From Rhizobium sp. (lineage in GTDB: Bacteria > Pseudomonadota > Alphaproteobacteria > Rhizobiales > Rhizobiaceae): a DNA stretch of 64,000 bases. A model generated the notes under the pieces. The model was not told where the DNA came from. It ran no database searches and saw only the letters and a program-made list of their open reading frames with translations. Of this stretch, positions 44,969 to 53,596 are shown in pieces (position 1 is the first letter of the stretch; every line of letters starts with the position of its first letter). The stretch lies in assembly GCA_019739215.1 (NCBI GenBank), contig JAHHDR010000013.1, forward strand, positions 51,553 through 115,552, in the 5' to 3' direction. A program made the translations under genes and the position numbers.

Positions 44969-46513
44969 TCAAGCGGCTACCTTCGGGAAGGAGACCACGT
45001 TCAGCCCTTTAAGCCTTTCGTACTCGTCCAAAACCGCGTTTGTCCAAGCTTCCATGGCCTTTGACTTCAACTTAAGATGCTTGGCGTTGCCGTAGGCGAG
45101 CTTAGTGATTTTAGCCATGCGTGCGGCGAGCCATTCCTCCCGCTGCTCCTCTGTCAGCGCGTCCTCGTTGAGACCGTTGGTGAGCTTGATTTCATGCGCT
45201 AGAACGACCGATGCGCCCCCGGGAATACCCTCGTCGTCCATAACGTCGGTGATGGACCTACGGCTATCGTGAGGAGTCCACCAAGTGACACCGGCACGCG
45301 CCATGAGGTCGACGCAGCCAGGCTTGATCTTCGTTGACCCTTTCGGCCGCGCCACGATGTCTTTCGCCGCAAGACGCTTCAGCAGGCCGAGCACAGCAGA
45401 GCGATTTACCGTGATGTCGTTTTCTTCCGAACCACGCTCAGAAGCGAACAGCCATTCCGACTCTGTCTCCCTTTTGATGTTATCAAGGATCGGCAGGAGA
45501 AACTGGGCCACTCTCGGGGGTATGGGCAACATGTGCTCCTTACCAGCCTTCATTACATCGGGGCCCCAATATGCGATATACCAACCTGGTTGCCTGGTAT
45601 CCGGGAATAAGTCAGTTCGCTTTATGTGTAGGGCAGCATACGTCCGCTGAGCGGTCAGCATGAGCCACCAAAACGCTGCGTAGACGTTCTCGCGAACACC
45701 ATGTTTGTAGTCATCCCGACCTGGCAGAGGCTTATTGAGATACTCTTCAGCAAGGAGCAGAGTTTTTGCGATCTCCCTCGGTGACGGGGCTCTCGTCCGG
45801 CGTTTCAGCTTCTTGCCAGACTTCAACATCTCCCACCATTGGTTCTTATCATCTAGACCACTTTCATCCGAGGCATGAAGGCAGCAGTAGGAAAGAATGG
45901 AACGAACGTGGGAGATCATCTTTTTTGAAGGAGACACGCCTGCGGCCTGCTCGATGAGGCGCTTGATGGTGTCGAATTTGCCGCGAGTTAAAGCAGCGAC
46001 GGGCACATTTATGACGTCCATCATTTCTGGTCGGCGAAGTGTCCGCCGCCAGTCGTCAATTGAATCCTTGCCTATTTTATTATCGGCATTCGGCTTACCG
46101 CGTTCCTCGATCACGAAATCACAACACTGCTGCAAATTCCAGGTGGTGATCTTCGGCTTCGCTTCCAGCTTCGCAGCCTTATCGCTTCCCGCCGTTCCGA
46201 ACCTCTTTGTTAGGAAATTCTCGAATAGCGCCGGATCATCATCCAGGACTTCCTTGCAAGCGGTCGCTAGCTTGCGGGCCTCAGTGGCTGCCTTGATCTG
46301 TCGTTTGCCCTGCGGGTGGAGGGTAGCGATGGTCTTTGTCCAGCCGTAGTATCGCAAGACCCAAGTCGCCTTCTTGCCCTGCACTCGGAGTTGGAGCCCC
46401 GTCACGCGATCATCGGAAAAGATGAAGGGCTTGCCGTCCGGCGTCCCCTCCTCCGTCATTCTAATTGCCCTGTCGACCTGTCGCTCACCGATCACGATCC
46501 GTTCTGTAGCCAT
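44969..46513 (-). CDS. int: Tyrosine recombinase/integrase of the island
   Basis: A 514-residue integrase. The catalytic residues can be placed: R290 (TAQRTYAAL), K325, H415 and R418 (TPHDSRRS), H440 (LAHE) and nucleophile Y474 (LAYGNAKH). The N-terminal part (GLQLRVQGKKATWVLRYYG) is the arm-binding DUF4102-like domain of P4-type integrases, and a core-binding domain spans about 125-240. Its start lies about 225 bp from the right attachment site and the gene reads inward. It should catalyse integration into tRNA-His and excision. Confidence 0.95.
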   Translation of the reverse strand: MATERIVIGERQVDRAIRMTEEGTPDGKPFIFSDDRVTGLQLRVQGKKATWVLRYYGWTKTIATLHPQGKRQIKAATEARKLATACKEVLDDDPALFENFLTKRFGTAGSDKAAKLEAKPKITTWNLQQCCDFVIEERGKPNADNKIGKDSIDDWRRTLRRPEMMDVINVPVAALTRGKFDTIKRLIEQAAGVSPSKKMISHVRSILSYCCLHASDESGLDDKNQWWEMLKSGKKLKRRTRAPSPREIAKTLLLAEEYLNKPLPGRDDYKHGVRENVYAAFWWLMLTAQRTYAALHIKRTDLFPDTRQPGWYIAYWGPDVMKAGKEHMLPIPPRVAQFLLPILDNIKRETESEWLFASERGSEENDITVNRSAVLGLLKRLAAKDIVARPKGSTKIKPGCVDLMARAGVTWWTPHDSRRSITDVMDDEGIPGGASVVLAHEIKLTNGLNEDALTEEQREEWLAARMAKITKLAYGNAKHLKLKSKAMEAWTNAVLDEYERLKGLNVVSFPKVAA

Positions 46514-46539
46514 CTCTTACTCCATACCGATGGCCCGCT

Positions 46540-46560
46540 TTATACCGATCCTATACCGAT
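46540..46560. repeat. Right arm-type repeat for the integrase
   Basis: Identical over 21 bp to 21112-21132, with a further ATACCGAT copy at about 46524-46531 giving three units here. It lies between the integrase start and attR, where integrase or excisionase arm sites are expected. Confidence 0.6.
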
Positions 46561-46736
46561 CCCAGTTTGTGGACAGCGCCTGAAATTACGTGGGTCGAAA
46601 AATGGAAGTCTGATAAACCGAGGCCCTAATTGTTGACATTTTTCCTTGCCGTTTCAGCAAGTTACCTAAAGTGTCCGCTGAAAATCAGGGGCTTGTCAAC
46701 AGGCTTGGAAATGACCATATAGGTCAGGACTTAGAC

Positions 46737-46785
46737 TTGTGGCTCCTGAGGTCGGAGGTTCGAGACCCCCCAACCGTACCATTCC
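46737..46785 (+). repeat. attR, 49-bp direct repeat
   Basis: A perfect copy of 20956-21004, made of the 3' part of tRNA-His. The 5' part of the tRNA is missing here, so this is the displaced copy. Confidence 0.95.
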
Positions 46786-46831
46786 CTCAAAGCCCATATT
46801 CGAATGAACCCCGGCCTTTCGGCGCCTGCCG

Positions 46832-47086
46832 TCAGGTCGAACCTGACCGTTGACGCGCATAGGGGTCGAGGTCGGTGACGATCGTCTCCAGTGCGGATTG
46901 GATCTCTGCCTCTTCCCAGCCGACGGCTGTGGCCGCGGGCAGGATCGCATGCAGGAGCGACACGAAGTCGATGAACGGCGCCCGCGAACCAAAGATCATG
47001 TCGAGCGCGGGCGTTTCCACGGCCCGTCGACAATCCAGTTCCCTCAGGCCGTAACGGCCGCTTTCGCGCGGTGCAGACATCATCAT
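46832..47086 (-). CDS. Small hypothetical protein at the island's right border
   Basis: An 84-residue frame (MMMSAPRESGRYGLRELDCR onward) with three possible Met starts (47086, 47083, 47080). The body is protein-like: FGSRAPFIDFVSLLHAILPA and EEAEIQSALETIVTDLDPYA. The longer frame to 47245 has a leader with no ribosome-binding site. It belongs to the chromosome, 46 bp beyond attR. Not recognised. Confidence 0.55.
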   Translation of the reverse strand: MMMSAPRESGRYGLRELDCRRAVETPALDMIFGSRAPFIDFVSLLHAILPAATAVGWEEAEIQSALETIVTDLDPYARQRSGST

Positions 47087-47319
47087 GCATAACAACGTCT
47101 GCGCGCGCCGCTTTGTTCGCCAAACGCTCCACGCGCCTGACTGCGGCGAGAAGCAGACACATAAATGGCGGAACTGTGGCAAAAAACTTAACAAAACACT
47201 ACCATAACTTGCTTGCGGCGAATGAACACGCAGAATAGTTTCCACCCGTCCGAAACAGGACAGTCATTCGAGTATTTGCGACCCGGCGGTTTTGCCGGGC
47301 AGGATACGAAGGGACCTCT

Positions 47320-47571
47320 ATGAACATTTCTATCCATAATCTTGAGCAATCGCAGGATCAAATTGTCAACGTCATGGACGTTGGAAATCGTGTTAAGCAA
47401 TCCCGCTTGGCGGCTGGCTACAGCCTCGACGACCTGGCCGCGACCTGCGGCCTCACAGTCGCAGAAATTTCTCGCATCGAAGATGCTGTCGAGATTGACA
47501 TGCAACATCTGAGGCGCATCGCGCCGGCGCTCAAGATCTCGATCGAAAGCCTGCTCGAAGCCGACACTTGA
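47320..47571 (+). CDS. XRE-type helix-turn-helix regulator
   Basis: An 83-residue protein consisting almost only of a Cro/C1-type domain (about 20-80): VGNRVKQSRLAAGYSLDDLA and TCGLTVAEISRIEDAV. AAGGGA lies seven bases before the ATG. It is a stand-alone DNA-binding protein and might regulate neighbouring genes. No toxin partner gene is adjacent. Confidence 0.8.
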   Translation: MNISIHNLEQSQDQIVNVMDVGNRVKQSRLAAGYSLDDLAATCGLTVAEISRIEDAVEIDMQHLRRIAPALKISIESLLEADT

Positions 47572-47610
47572 TCGGTGGGTTGCCGGCCATCGGTTCACGG
47601 CCGGCAACCA

Positions 47611-49065
47611 CTACCCCTTGTCGAGAAGAGGGGCGAGCGCCCGCATATCCTTCATGAATTCACGCCGCATATCCCGTTGCTCCAGGCTGTTTCCGGCCCT
47701 GAGGATCGATGACGGGTGGACGGTAAGGAACACCGGCAGGCCATCAGGCAGATTCTCGATCGTTGCACGCCGCCTGATAATGCCATCCGCACGGCCGGTG
47801 ATGGCCTGTGCCGCGGTGGCGCCCATGGCGACGATCAGCTTCGGCCTGATCAGGCTGAGTTCCAGATCCAGCCACCATTTGCAACGTTCGACCTCGTGCG
47901 CGTCCGGCCGCTGGTGCAGCCTGCGCTTGCCGCGTGGCACGAACTTGAAATGCTTGACCGCATTGGTGATGTAATGGCGGCGGCGATCTATGCCGGCCTC
48001 GACGAGAACGTCATCGAGCAGGCGGCCTGCCGGCCCCACGAAGGGCTTTCCCGCAAGATCCTCCTCGTCACCCGGTTGCTCCCCCACGAACATCACCTCG
48101 GCCCCCTCCGGTCCGTCTCCGAAGACTGTCTGGGTGGCGTAGCGGCAAAGGTCGCAGCGCGTGCAGGTCAAGGCCGCCGCGCGTGCTTCGGCGATGGTTT
48201 CAGGACGATCGCCCGAGCGTATCGCCTCCGGGGCCAGGGGCACGCGCCGCACGACGCGCTCCGTCCTCAGATGGGCGACGCTCGGCATCTTCTGCTGCAT
48301 CTCCCTGGCGGCCTCGTCGGCGCCTGCGATCATGGCGGGAATGAGCCGCGCTTCGGGCATGTTCTTCCAGTACCGGACCGGCATCTCCGACTTCATCGCC
48401 TTTATCTTGAGCCGGGCGGGATTGAAGATATTGGCGAAATAGGTGCGCCACAGGTCGTCGGCATCGTCTTCGGGCAGGTCGGGCCGGATCGGGCATTCCT
48501 CGATTGACAGTTTGCCGTCGACGAAGCGGGCAGCCAGACCGGGCGTCGCGATCATCCAGTCCATGTCGGCGAAACGGCGGACGAAGAACGGCGCCGATAG
48601 TTCGACGATGTGATGCTGCGGCTCGAACCAGGCGCCGAACTGCCGCCGGCCTGTCTGGCCGGTGCCGAGTTCGCGGAACCGGACGAAGGCGTGCATCTTG
48701 TGATTATCCCGCCGGACGGCCTGTGCCATGCCATGGAGCGCCGCGACATCGGGATCGGCGCGGTCGGCCAGCAGCGCGCGATCCTGCTGCAGGCGCCACA
48801 GGACGCGATAGCTTAGCGAAAATCGCCCGGGTCCCGAATGGCAGATCGCAGCCTCCGCCAGCGGCAGGAAATCCTTCGGAACCGAAGGGCTGGCAACAGA
48901 ATCGGACCTCTCGACAGCCAGGGGCGCCGTCACGAACAGGTCTTTGTCCTCGCCCTCGCTGGTCCATGTCACGTCGCCTGGCCGAACACCGTCGCGCAGC
49001 AGGTCGCGCGCCGCATCTCTCCACGCCCCGGAGAACCCGATCGGGGGCATTGCGACATGCGGCAT
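47611..49065 (-). CDS. DUF4130 domain fused to UdgX-type uracil-DNA-binding glycosylase
   Basis: The start at 49065 overlaps the radical SAM stop as ATGA; 484 residues. The N-terminal half (about 1-250) is a DUF4130-type domain (FSLSYRVLWRLQQDRALLAD; GTGQTGRRQFGAWFEPQHH; IKAMKSEMPVRYWKNMPEAR). The C-terminal half is a family-4-like uracil glycosylase with VGEQPGDEEDLAGKPFVGPA, ITNAVKHFKF and KRRLHQRPD. The KRRxH loop is diagnostic of UdgX, whose His forms a covalent bond with uracil-containing DNA. With its partner it forms a DNA-repair module under a LexA box. Confidence 0.9.
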   Translation of the reverse strand: MPHVAMPPIGFSGAWRDAARDLLRDGVRPGDVTWTSEGEDKDLFVTAPLAVERSDSVASPSVPKDFLPLAEAAICHSGPGRFSLSYRVLWRLQQDRALLADRADPDVAALHGMAQAVRRDNHKMHAFVRFRELGTGQTGRRQFGAWFEPQHHIVELSAPFFVRRFADMDWMIATPGLAARFVDGKLSIEECPIRPDLPEDDADDLWRTYFANIFNPARLKIKAMKSEMPVRYWKNMPEARLIPAMIAGADEAAREMQQKMPSVAHLRTERVVRRVPLAPEAIRSGDRPETIAEARAAALTCTRCDLCRYATQTVFGDGPEGAEVMFVGEQPGDEEDLAGKPFVGPAGRLLDDVLVEAGIDRRRHYITNAVKHFKFVPRGKRRLHQRPDAHEVERCKWWLDLELSLIRPKLIVAMGATAAQAITGRADGIIRRRATIENLPDGLPVFLTVHPSSILRAGNSLEQRDMRREFMKDMRALAPLLDKG

Positions 49066-50300
49066 CAGAAAAGGCTCAGTTGCTTGGCCGCGGGCTTGAA
49101 GCGTTGTTTCAGGCCGTCCGAATCGGACAGGCCGACCGGCGACCAGCCCAGGCAACTGACAAACGGCTTGGCCTTGGACATCACGGCGCCCAGTCGCAGC
49201 AGATCGTCATAGCGCAATGTCCGCTGCCGGCGGGACGTCAGGATCCGGCTCACCGTCTTCGTGCCGAAGCCCGGCACCCGCAGCAGCATTTCGCGCGCCG
49301 CCCGGTTCACATCGAGCGGAAAATGCTGCCGGTTGGCCAACGCCCAGCCGAGCTTGGGATCGATGTCGAGATCAAGCATCCCGCCCGGATGGGCGCCGGC
49401 GATCTCGCTGGCCGAGAAGCCGTAGAAGCGCGTCAGCCAGTCCGCCTGGTAGAGCCGATGCTCGCGCATCAGCGGCGGCCGGATCAGCGGCAGTGCTGCG
49501 GACGAATCCGGGATCGGGCTAAAGGCGGAATAGTAGACCCGTTTGAGGTCGTAGCCGCTATAGAGCGCCTCGCTTCGCAATAGGATGTCTGTGTCGCTCG
49601 ACCCGTCCGCGCCGACGATCATCTGCGTGCTCTGCCCAGCAGGCGCGAACTTCTTGACCTTCCGGGTGAACGGCGTCGGCTCGCCATGCTCTGCGATCTT
49701 GAGCTTGAGGTCGGCCATGGAACGCCGGATCGTCAGCGGGCTCTTCTGCGGCGCATAGCGCCGGACGCCGGCATCGGTCGGCAGTTCGACGTTGACCGAT
49801 AGGCGATCGGCATAGAGGCCTGCTTCCTCGACGAGACCCGGCGATGCATCCGGGATCGTCTTGAGATGAATGTAACCGCGGAAGCTGTGCGTCGTGCGAA
49901 GCTCGCGGGCGATCCGCACCATGCTCCCCATCGTGTCGTCGGGAGACCTGATGATCCCCGACGACAGAAACAGCCCCTCGATGAAGTTGCGACGGTAGAA
50001 TTCCATCGTCAGCCAGACCACGTCCTCGACCGAGAACCGCGCCCGCTCGACATTGCTCGACACCCGATTGACGCAATAGACGCAGTCATAGATGCAGAAA
50101 TTCGTCATCAGGATCTTGAGCAGTGAAATGCATCGGCCATCAGGCGCGTAGGCGTGACAGATCCCCATGCCCTCGGTCGAGCCGAGGCCCTTGCCGTCGG
50201 ACGAATTGCGCTTTTCCGTGCCGCTCGAGGCGCAGGACGCATCGTATTTCGCCGCATCGCTCAGGATGGCGAGTTTTTCCCGCAGAGTCTTTTGAACCAT
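49065..50300 (-). CDS. Radical SAM protein linked to DNA repair (UdgX partner)
   Basis: From ATG 50300 the protein has 411 residues and carries the radical SAM motif CIYDCVYC (C69, C73, C76) after extra cysteines at 23, 48 and 57 that might bind a second cluster. The C-terminal part includes LRVPGFGTKTVSRILTSRRQ, a helix-hairpin-helix DNA-binding motif. It matches the family of radical SAM proteins found with DUF4130/UdgX genes, whose reaction is unknown. A LexA box lies just upstream, so the pair is expected to be SOS-induced. Confidence 0.9.
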   Translation of the reverse strand: MVQKTLREKLAILSDAAKYDASCASSGTEKRNSSDGKGLGSTEGMGICHAYAPDGRCISLLKILMTNFCIYDCVYCVNRVSSNVERARFSVEDVVWLTMEFYRRNFIEGLFLSSGIIRSPDDTMGSMVRIARELRTTHSFRGYIHLKTIPDASPGLVEEAGLYADRLSVNVELPTDAGVRRYAPQKSPLTIRRSMADLKLKIAEHGEPTPFTRKVKKFAPAGQSTQMIVGADGSSDTDILLRSEALYSGYDLKRVYYSAFSPIPDSSAALPLIRPPLMREHRLYQADWLTRFYGFSASEIAGAHPGGMLDLDIDPKLGWALANRQHFPLDVNRAAREMLLRVPGFGTKTVSRILTSRRQRTLRYDDLLRLGAVMSKAKPFVSCLGWSPVGLSDSDGLKQRFKPAAKQLSLF

Positions 50301-50302
50301 TT

Positions 50303-50317
50303 GTTCATGATATGTTC
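50303..50317. promoter_or_regulatory. LexA (SOS) box
   Basis: GTTCATGATATGTTC is a perfect GTTC-N7-GTTC site, the alphaproteobacterial LexA operator, placed two bases upstream of the ATG at 50300. It predicts DNA-damage control of the radical SAM/UdgX operon. Confidence 0.8.
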
Positions 50318-50373
50318 TAAATACCAATCAATCAAGACGTATCCGCGGCGGTACGCTACCGCACCGTCACGTT

Positions 50374-52155
50374 TCAGTGATTGTGCCTTGGCGGAATCTT
50401 GGCGATCTGCCGGAAGTCGGTGGCGCCGTCGAGCGTGGCACCTTCGGCAAGCGAGTTGACGGTCTGGCGGTAGAGCCGCTGCCAGGGCGTCGCATCGGGC
50501 GGGACGGGTGGAATGCCGTCAGTTTTCCGACGCTCGATCTCGGAGTCCTCGACCAGCATGTCGCAGCGGCCCTTGTTGAAATCGATCCGGATCACGTCAT
50601 CGGTTCTGAGCCAGGCAAGGCCGCCGCCGGCCGCACTTTCCGGCGATGCGTTGAGGATCGACGGACTGTCCGCCGTGCCCGACTGCCGTCCGTCGCCGAT
50701 CGTCGGCAGGCTCTTGATGCCGCGCTTCAGGAGATGGTCCGGCGGCTGCATGTTGACCACCTCGGCCGAGCCCGGCCAGCCCTTGGGGCCGGCGCCGCGG
50801 ATGACGAGGATCGTGTTCTCGTCGATGCCGAGCGCCGGATCGTTGATCCGCTTGTGGTAATCCTCGGAGCCGTCGAAGACCACGCATTTGCCCTCGAACA
50901 CCCCTTCCCGACCGGGCTGTTTGAGATAGCGGGCGCGGAAATCGTCGGACACCACGCTCATCTTCATGATGCCGTAGTCGAAGAGATTGCCGGAAAGAAC
51001 CAGGAATCCAGCGCGCTCCATCATCGGGGCCGCGTAAGAATAGATCACCTCGCGGTCGGTGGCCTCGCGTCCCTCGAGGTTTTCCACCATGGTCTTGCCC
51101 GTGACGGTGCGACAGTCGCCGTCAAGCTTGCCGTTCTGCAGCAGTTCCCACATGATGGCTGGCGTGCCGCCGGCGCGATGGAAGCGCTCGCCGAGATACG
51201 CTCCCGCCGGCTGCACATTGGCGAGCAGCGGGATGTCATAGCCGTGAATCTGCCAGTCTTCCGGATGGAGTTCGACCCCGGCATGCTTCGCCATGGCAGC
51301 AAGATGCGGCTGTGCATTGGTTGAGCCGCCGATCGCCGAATTGGTGCGGATGGCGTTGAGGAAGGCATTGCGGGTCAGGATGTCCGAAGGCCTCAGATCC
51401 TCGTGCACGATCTCGACGGCCCGTCGTCCGGTGCGATAAGCCATCTGGCCGCGCTCGCGATAGGCGGCCGGGATATTGCCGCAGCCGGTTAGCGACATGC
51501 CGAGCGCCTCGGCCAGCGCGTTCATCGTCGAGGCCGTGCCCATCGTGTTGCAATGGCCGATCGACGGGGCGGAATCGAGCGCCGTCGAGACAAACTCCTC
51601 CTTGTCGATCTCGCCCGCCGCGTAACGCCGCCGCGACTGCCACAGCGCCATCCCCGAACCCGCCAGCTTGCCGTCATGCCAGCCGTCGAGCATCGGCCCG
51701 CCGGAGAGCACGATCGCGGGAATGTCCACCGTCGACGCGGCCATGATCGCCGACGGCGTGGTCTTGTCGCAGCCTGTGGTCAGCACCACGCCATCGAAGG
51801 GATAGCCGTAGAGCAGCTCGACAAGCCCGAGATAGGCGAGATTGCGATCGAGCGCGGCCGTTGGCCGCTTGCAATTCTCGAACAGCGGATGGGTCGGAAA
51901 CTCGATCGCAATGCCGCCCGCATCGCGGATGCCGTCGCGGACCCGCTTGGCGAGCTCGATGTGATGGCGGTTGCACGGGTTGATATCGCTGCCCGACTGC
52001 GCAATGCCGATGATCGGCCGGCCGGAGCGCAGTTCCTCGGGCGTGATGCCCTGATTCATGAACCGCTCGAGATAGAGCGCTGTCATGTCGATATGGTCGG
52101 GATTGTCGAACCAGTCTTGGGAGCGAAGACGGCGGGTGGTGGGATTCTCGGGCAT
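50374..52155 (-). CDS. IlvD/Edd family sugar-acid dehydratase
   Basis: A 593-residue Fe-S dehydratase. Family motifs are GIAQSGSDINPCNRHHIELA, TTGCDKTTPSAIMAA (cluster Cys), GHCNTMGTASTMNALAEALG and the C-terminal GDGRQSGTADSPSILN. The sequence is closest to the arabonate/xylonate dehydratase branch rather than to dihydroxy-acid dehydratase IlvD, as shown by the N-terminal LRSQDWFDNPDHIDMTALYL. It removes water from an aldonic acid to give a 2-keto-3-deoxy acid. The substrate is not determined; the sugar genes further right may be related. Confidence 0.88.
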   Translation of the reverse strand: MPENPTTRRLRSQDWFDNPDHIDMTALYLERFMNQGITPEELRSGRPIIGIAQSGSDINPCNRHHIELAKRVRDGIRDAGGIAIEFPTHPLFENCKRPTAALDRNLAYLGLVELLYGYPFDGVVLTTGCDKTTPSAIMAASTVDIPAIVLSGGPMLDGWHDGKLAGSGMALWQSRRRYAAGEIDKEEFVSTALDSAPSIGHCNTMGTASTMNALAEALGMSLTGCGNIPAAYRERGQMAYRTGRRAVEIVHEDLRPSDILTRNAFLNAIRTNSAIGGSTNAQPHLAAMAKHAGVELHPEDWQIHGYDIPLLANVQPAGAYLGERFHRAGGTPAIMWELLQNGKLDGDCRTVTGKTMVENLEGREATDREVIYSYAAPMMERAGFLVLSGNLFDYGIMKMSVVSDDFRARYLKQPGREGVFEGKCVVFDGSEDYHKRINDPALGIDENTILVIRGAGPKGWPGSAEVVNMQPPDHLLKRGIKSLPTIGDGRQSGTADSPSILNASPESAAGGGLAWLRTDDVIRIDFNKGRCDMLVEDSEIERRKTDGIPPVPPDATPWQRLYRQTVNSLAEGATLDGATDFRQIAKIPPRHNH

Positions 52156-52294
52156 TTCATGATCCGCGCTATGGAATTGCGAGAGTCTTAGCTTTGTCCC
52201 TATCGGAGCGACAAGACTGAAAGATCGCCTTTCAGTCGTTTCGCGGACAATTGTGGTAGCGCTACCACGATTCTGCGCTGCGCGCGGAGTTTCT

Positions 52295-52341
52295 CCCCGC
52301 CCCGAACCCCACCCCCATGTGGGGAGGGATTCGGGGCGGGG
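52295..52341. repeat. GC-rich palindrome between dehydratase and metZ
   Basis: A perfect 12-bp outer stem (CCCCGCCCCGAA at 52295-52306 with TTCGGGGCGGGG at 52330-52341) encloses an imperfect inner CCCCA/TGGGG hairpin. It lies just after the metZ stop and may be its terminator without a T-run, or a dispersed palindromic element. Confidence 0.6.
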
Positions 52342-52346
52342 TAGTT

Positions 52347-53531
52347 TTACTTGCCCGCCTTGCCCAGCGCCCGATCGAAATCCTCGATCAGGTCGTCCGC
52401 ATCCTCGATCCCCGCCGAAAGCCGCAGCAGGCCCGAGGAGATCCCGAGTTCGACACGTGCATCCTCTGTCAGGCTCTTGTGCGTCGTCGTCGCCGGATGG
52501 GTGATCAGGCTCTTGGCGTCACCGAGATTGTTGGAAATACTGACCACGTCGAGTGCGTTCTGCACCGCAAAGGCTGCATTCTTGCCACCCTTGAGTTCGA
52601 AGGCGACGAGCGTCGAGCCGCCGGTCATCTGCCGAGCGATGATGTCCGCCTGCGGATGGTCCTTGCGGCCGGGATAGATCACCCGTGCCACGGCGTCGTG
52701 TCCGGCCAGGAAGTCCGCCACCTTGGTCGCATTCTCGGTCTGCTGCCTGACGCGCAGCGCCATGGTCTCCAGCCCCTTGAGCAGCACCCAGGCATTGAAG
52801 GGCGACATCGCCGGCCCGGAATGGCGGAAATAGTCGTGCAGGTTGGCGTCGATCCATTCCTTGTCCGACAGAACCACGCCACCCAGGCAACGACCCTGGC
52901 CGTCGATATGCTTGGTGGCGGAATAGACGACGATATGCGCGCCGAGCTCGAGCGGCTTCTGGAACAACGGGGTCGCGAAGACATTGTCGACCACGACCTT
53001 GGCGCCGATCTGGTTGGCGAGCTTCGCGACGCCGGCGAGATCGACCACTTCGAGCGTCGGATTGGTCGGGCTCTCCAGGAAGAACACCTTGGTGTTCGGG
53101 CGGATCGCACGCTCCCAGTTGGCGAGATCCTTGCCGTCGATCAGCGTGCATTCGATGCCGTATTTCGGCGCCAGCGTTTCCACCACCCAGCGGCAGGAGC
53201 CGAAGAGCGCGCGTGCGGCAACGATATGGTCACCGGCCTTCAACTGGCAGAGGATCGCGGCGGTGACGGCAGCCATGCCGGATGCCGTTGCGCGGGCATC
53301 CTCGGCGCCCTCGAGCAGGCACATGCGCTTTTCGAACATGTCGTTGGTCGGGCTGCCGTAGCGGGCATAGATGAAGCCGTTGTCCTCGCCCTTGAAGCGG
53401 GCCTCGGCGGCTTCGGAACTGTCATAGACGAAGCCCTGGGTCAGGAAGATCGCCTCGGAGGTCTCGCCAAATTGCGAACGCAGGGTGCCGCCATGCACGA
53501 GCTTGGTCGCCGGCCGCCAGTTCTTGCTCAT
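52347..53531 (-). CDS. metZ: O-succinylhomoserine sulfhydrylase
   Basis: A 394-residue PLP enzyme of the Cys/Met metabolism family that makes homocysteine from O-succinylhomoserine and sulfide. Key parts are RYGSPTNDMFEKRM, SGMAAVTAAILCQLKAGDH and the PLP-Lys segment YSATKHIDGQGRCLGG. The start at 53531 follows AAGG seven bases upstream and lies directly after a SAM-II riboswitch terminator; a start at 53585 would be inside the terminator. Expression should fall when S-adenosylmethionine is high. Confidence 0.95.
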   Translation of the reverse strand: MSKNWRPATKLVHGGTLRSQFGETSEAIFLTQGFVYDSSEAAEARFKGEDNGFIYARYGSPTNDMFEKRMCLLEGAEDARATASGMAAVTAAILCQLKAGDHIVAARALFGSCRWVVETLAPKYGIECTLIDGKDLANWERAIRPNTKVFFLESPTNPTLEVVDLAGVAKLANQIGAKVVVDNVFATPLFQKPLELGAHIVVYSATKHIDGQGRCLGGVVLSDKEWIDANLHDYFRHSGPAMSPFNAWVLLKGLETMALRVRQQTENATKVADFLAGHDAVARVIYPGRKDHPQADIIARQMTGGSTLVAFELKGGKNAAFAVQNALDVVSISNNLGDAKSLITHPATTTHKSLTEDARVELGISSGLLRLSAGIEDADDLIEDFDRALGKAGK

Positions 53532-53550
53532 TTTATCACCTTCAGACATC

Positions 53551-53580
53551 AAAAAACCGGCCGCAAAAAGCAGGCCGGTT
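53551..53580 (-). terminator. Intrinsic terminator in the metZ leader
   Basis: On the minus strand AACCGGCC pairs with GGCCGGTT, leaving a 14-base loop, and further T residues follow. Its 5' arm can alternatively pair with GGCCGG at 53591-53596, giving an antiterminator. The two hairpins exclude each other. Confidence 0.8.
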
Positions 53581-53596
53581 TCCAACGAACCCGGCC

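Larger units (their letters stand above)
20956..46785. mobile_element. 25.8-kb integrative element in tRNA-His
   Basis: The segment is bounded by a perfect 49-bp direct repeat made of the 3' part of tRNA-His. The right end carries a tyrosine recombinase (44969-46513), and matching 21-bp arm-type repeats lie near both ends. Inside are small unrecognised genes, an iteron origin with a Rep_3-family initiator, a metallophosphoesterase operon, a stress-response cargo block and an IS21-family element. No relaxase, type IV secretion or virion genes are visible. It fits an integrative plasmid or mobilisable island. The outer genes also look less GC-rich than the flanking chromosome. Confidence 0.93.

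Noticed and set aside
46696..46992. Minus-strand frame with RLGGLEPPTSGAT
   Set aside because: The motif comes from the attR copy of the tRNA-His 3' part, not from a gene.
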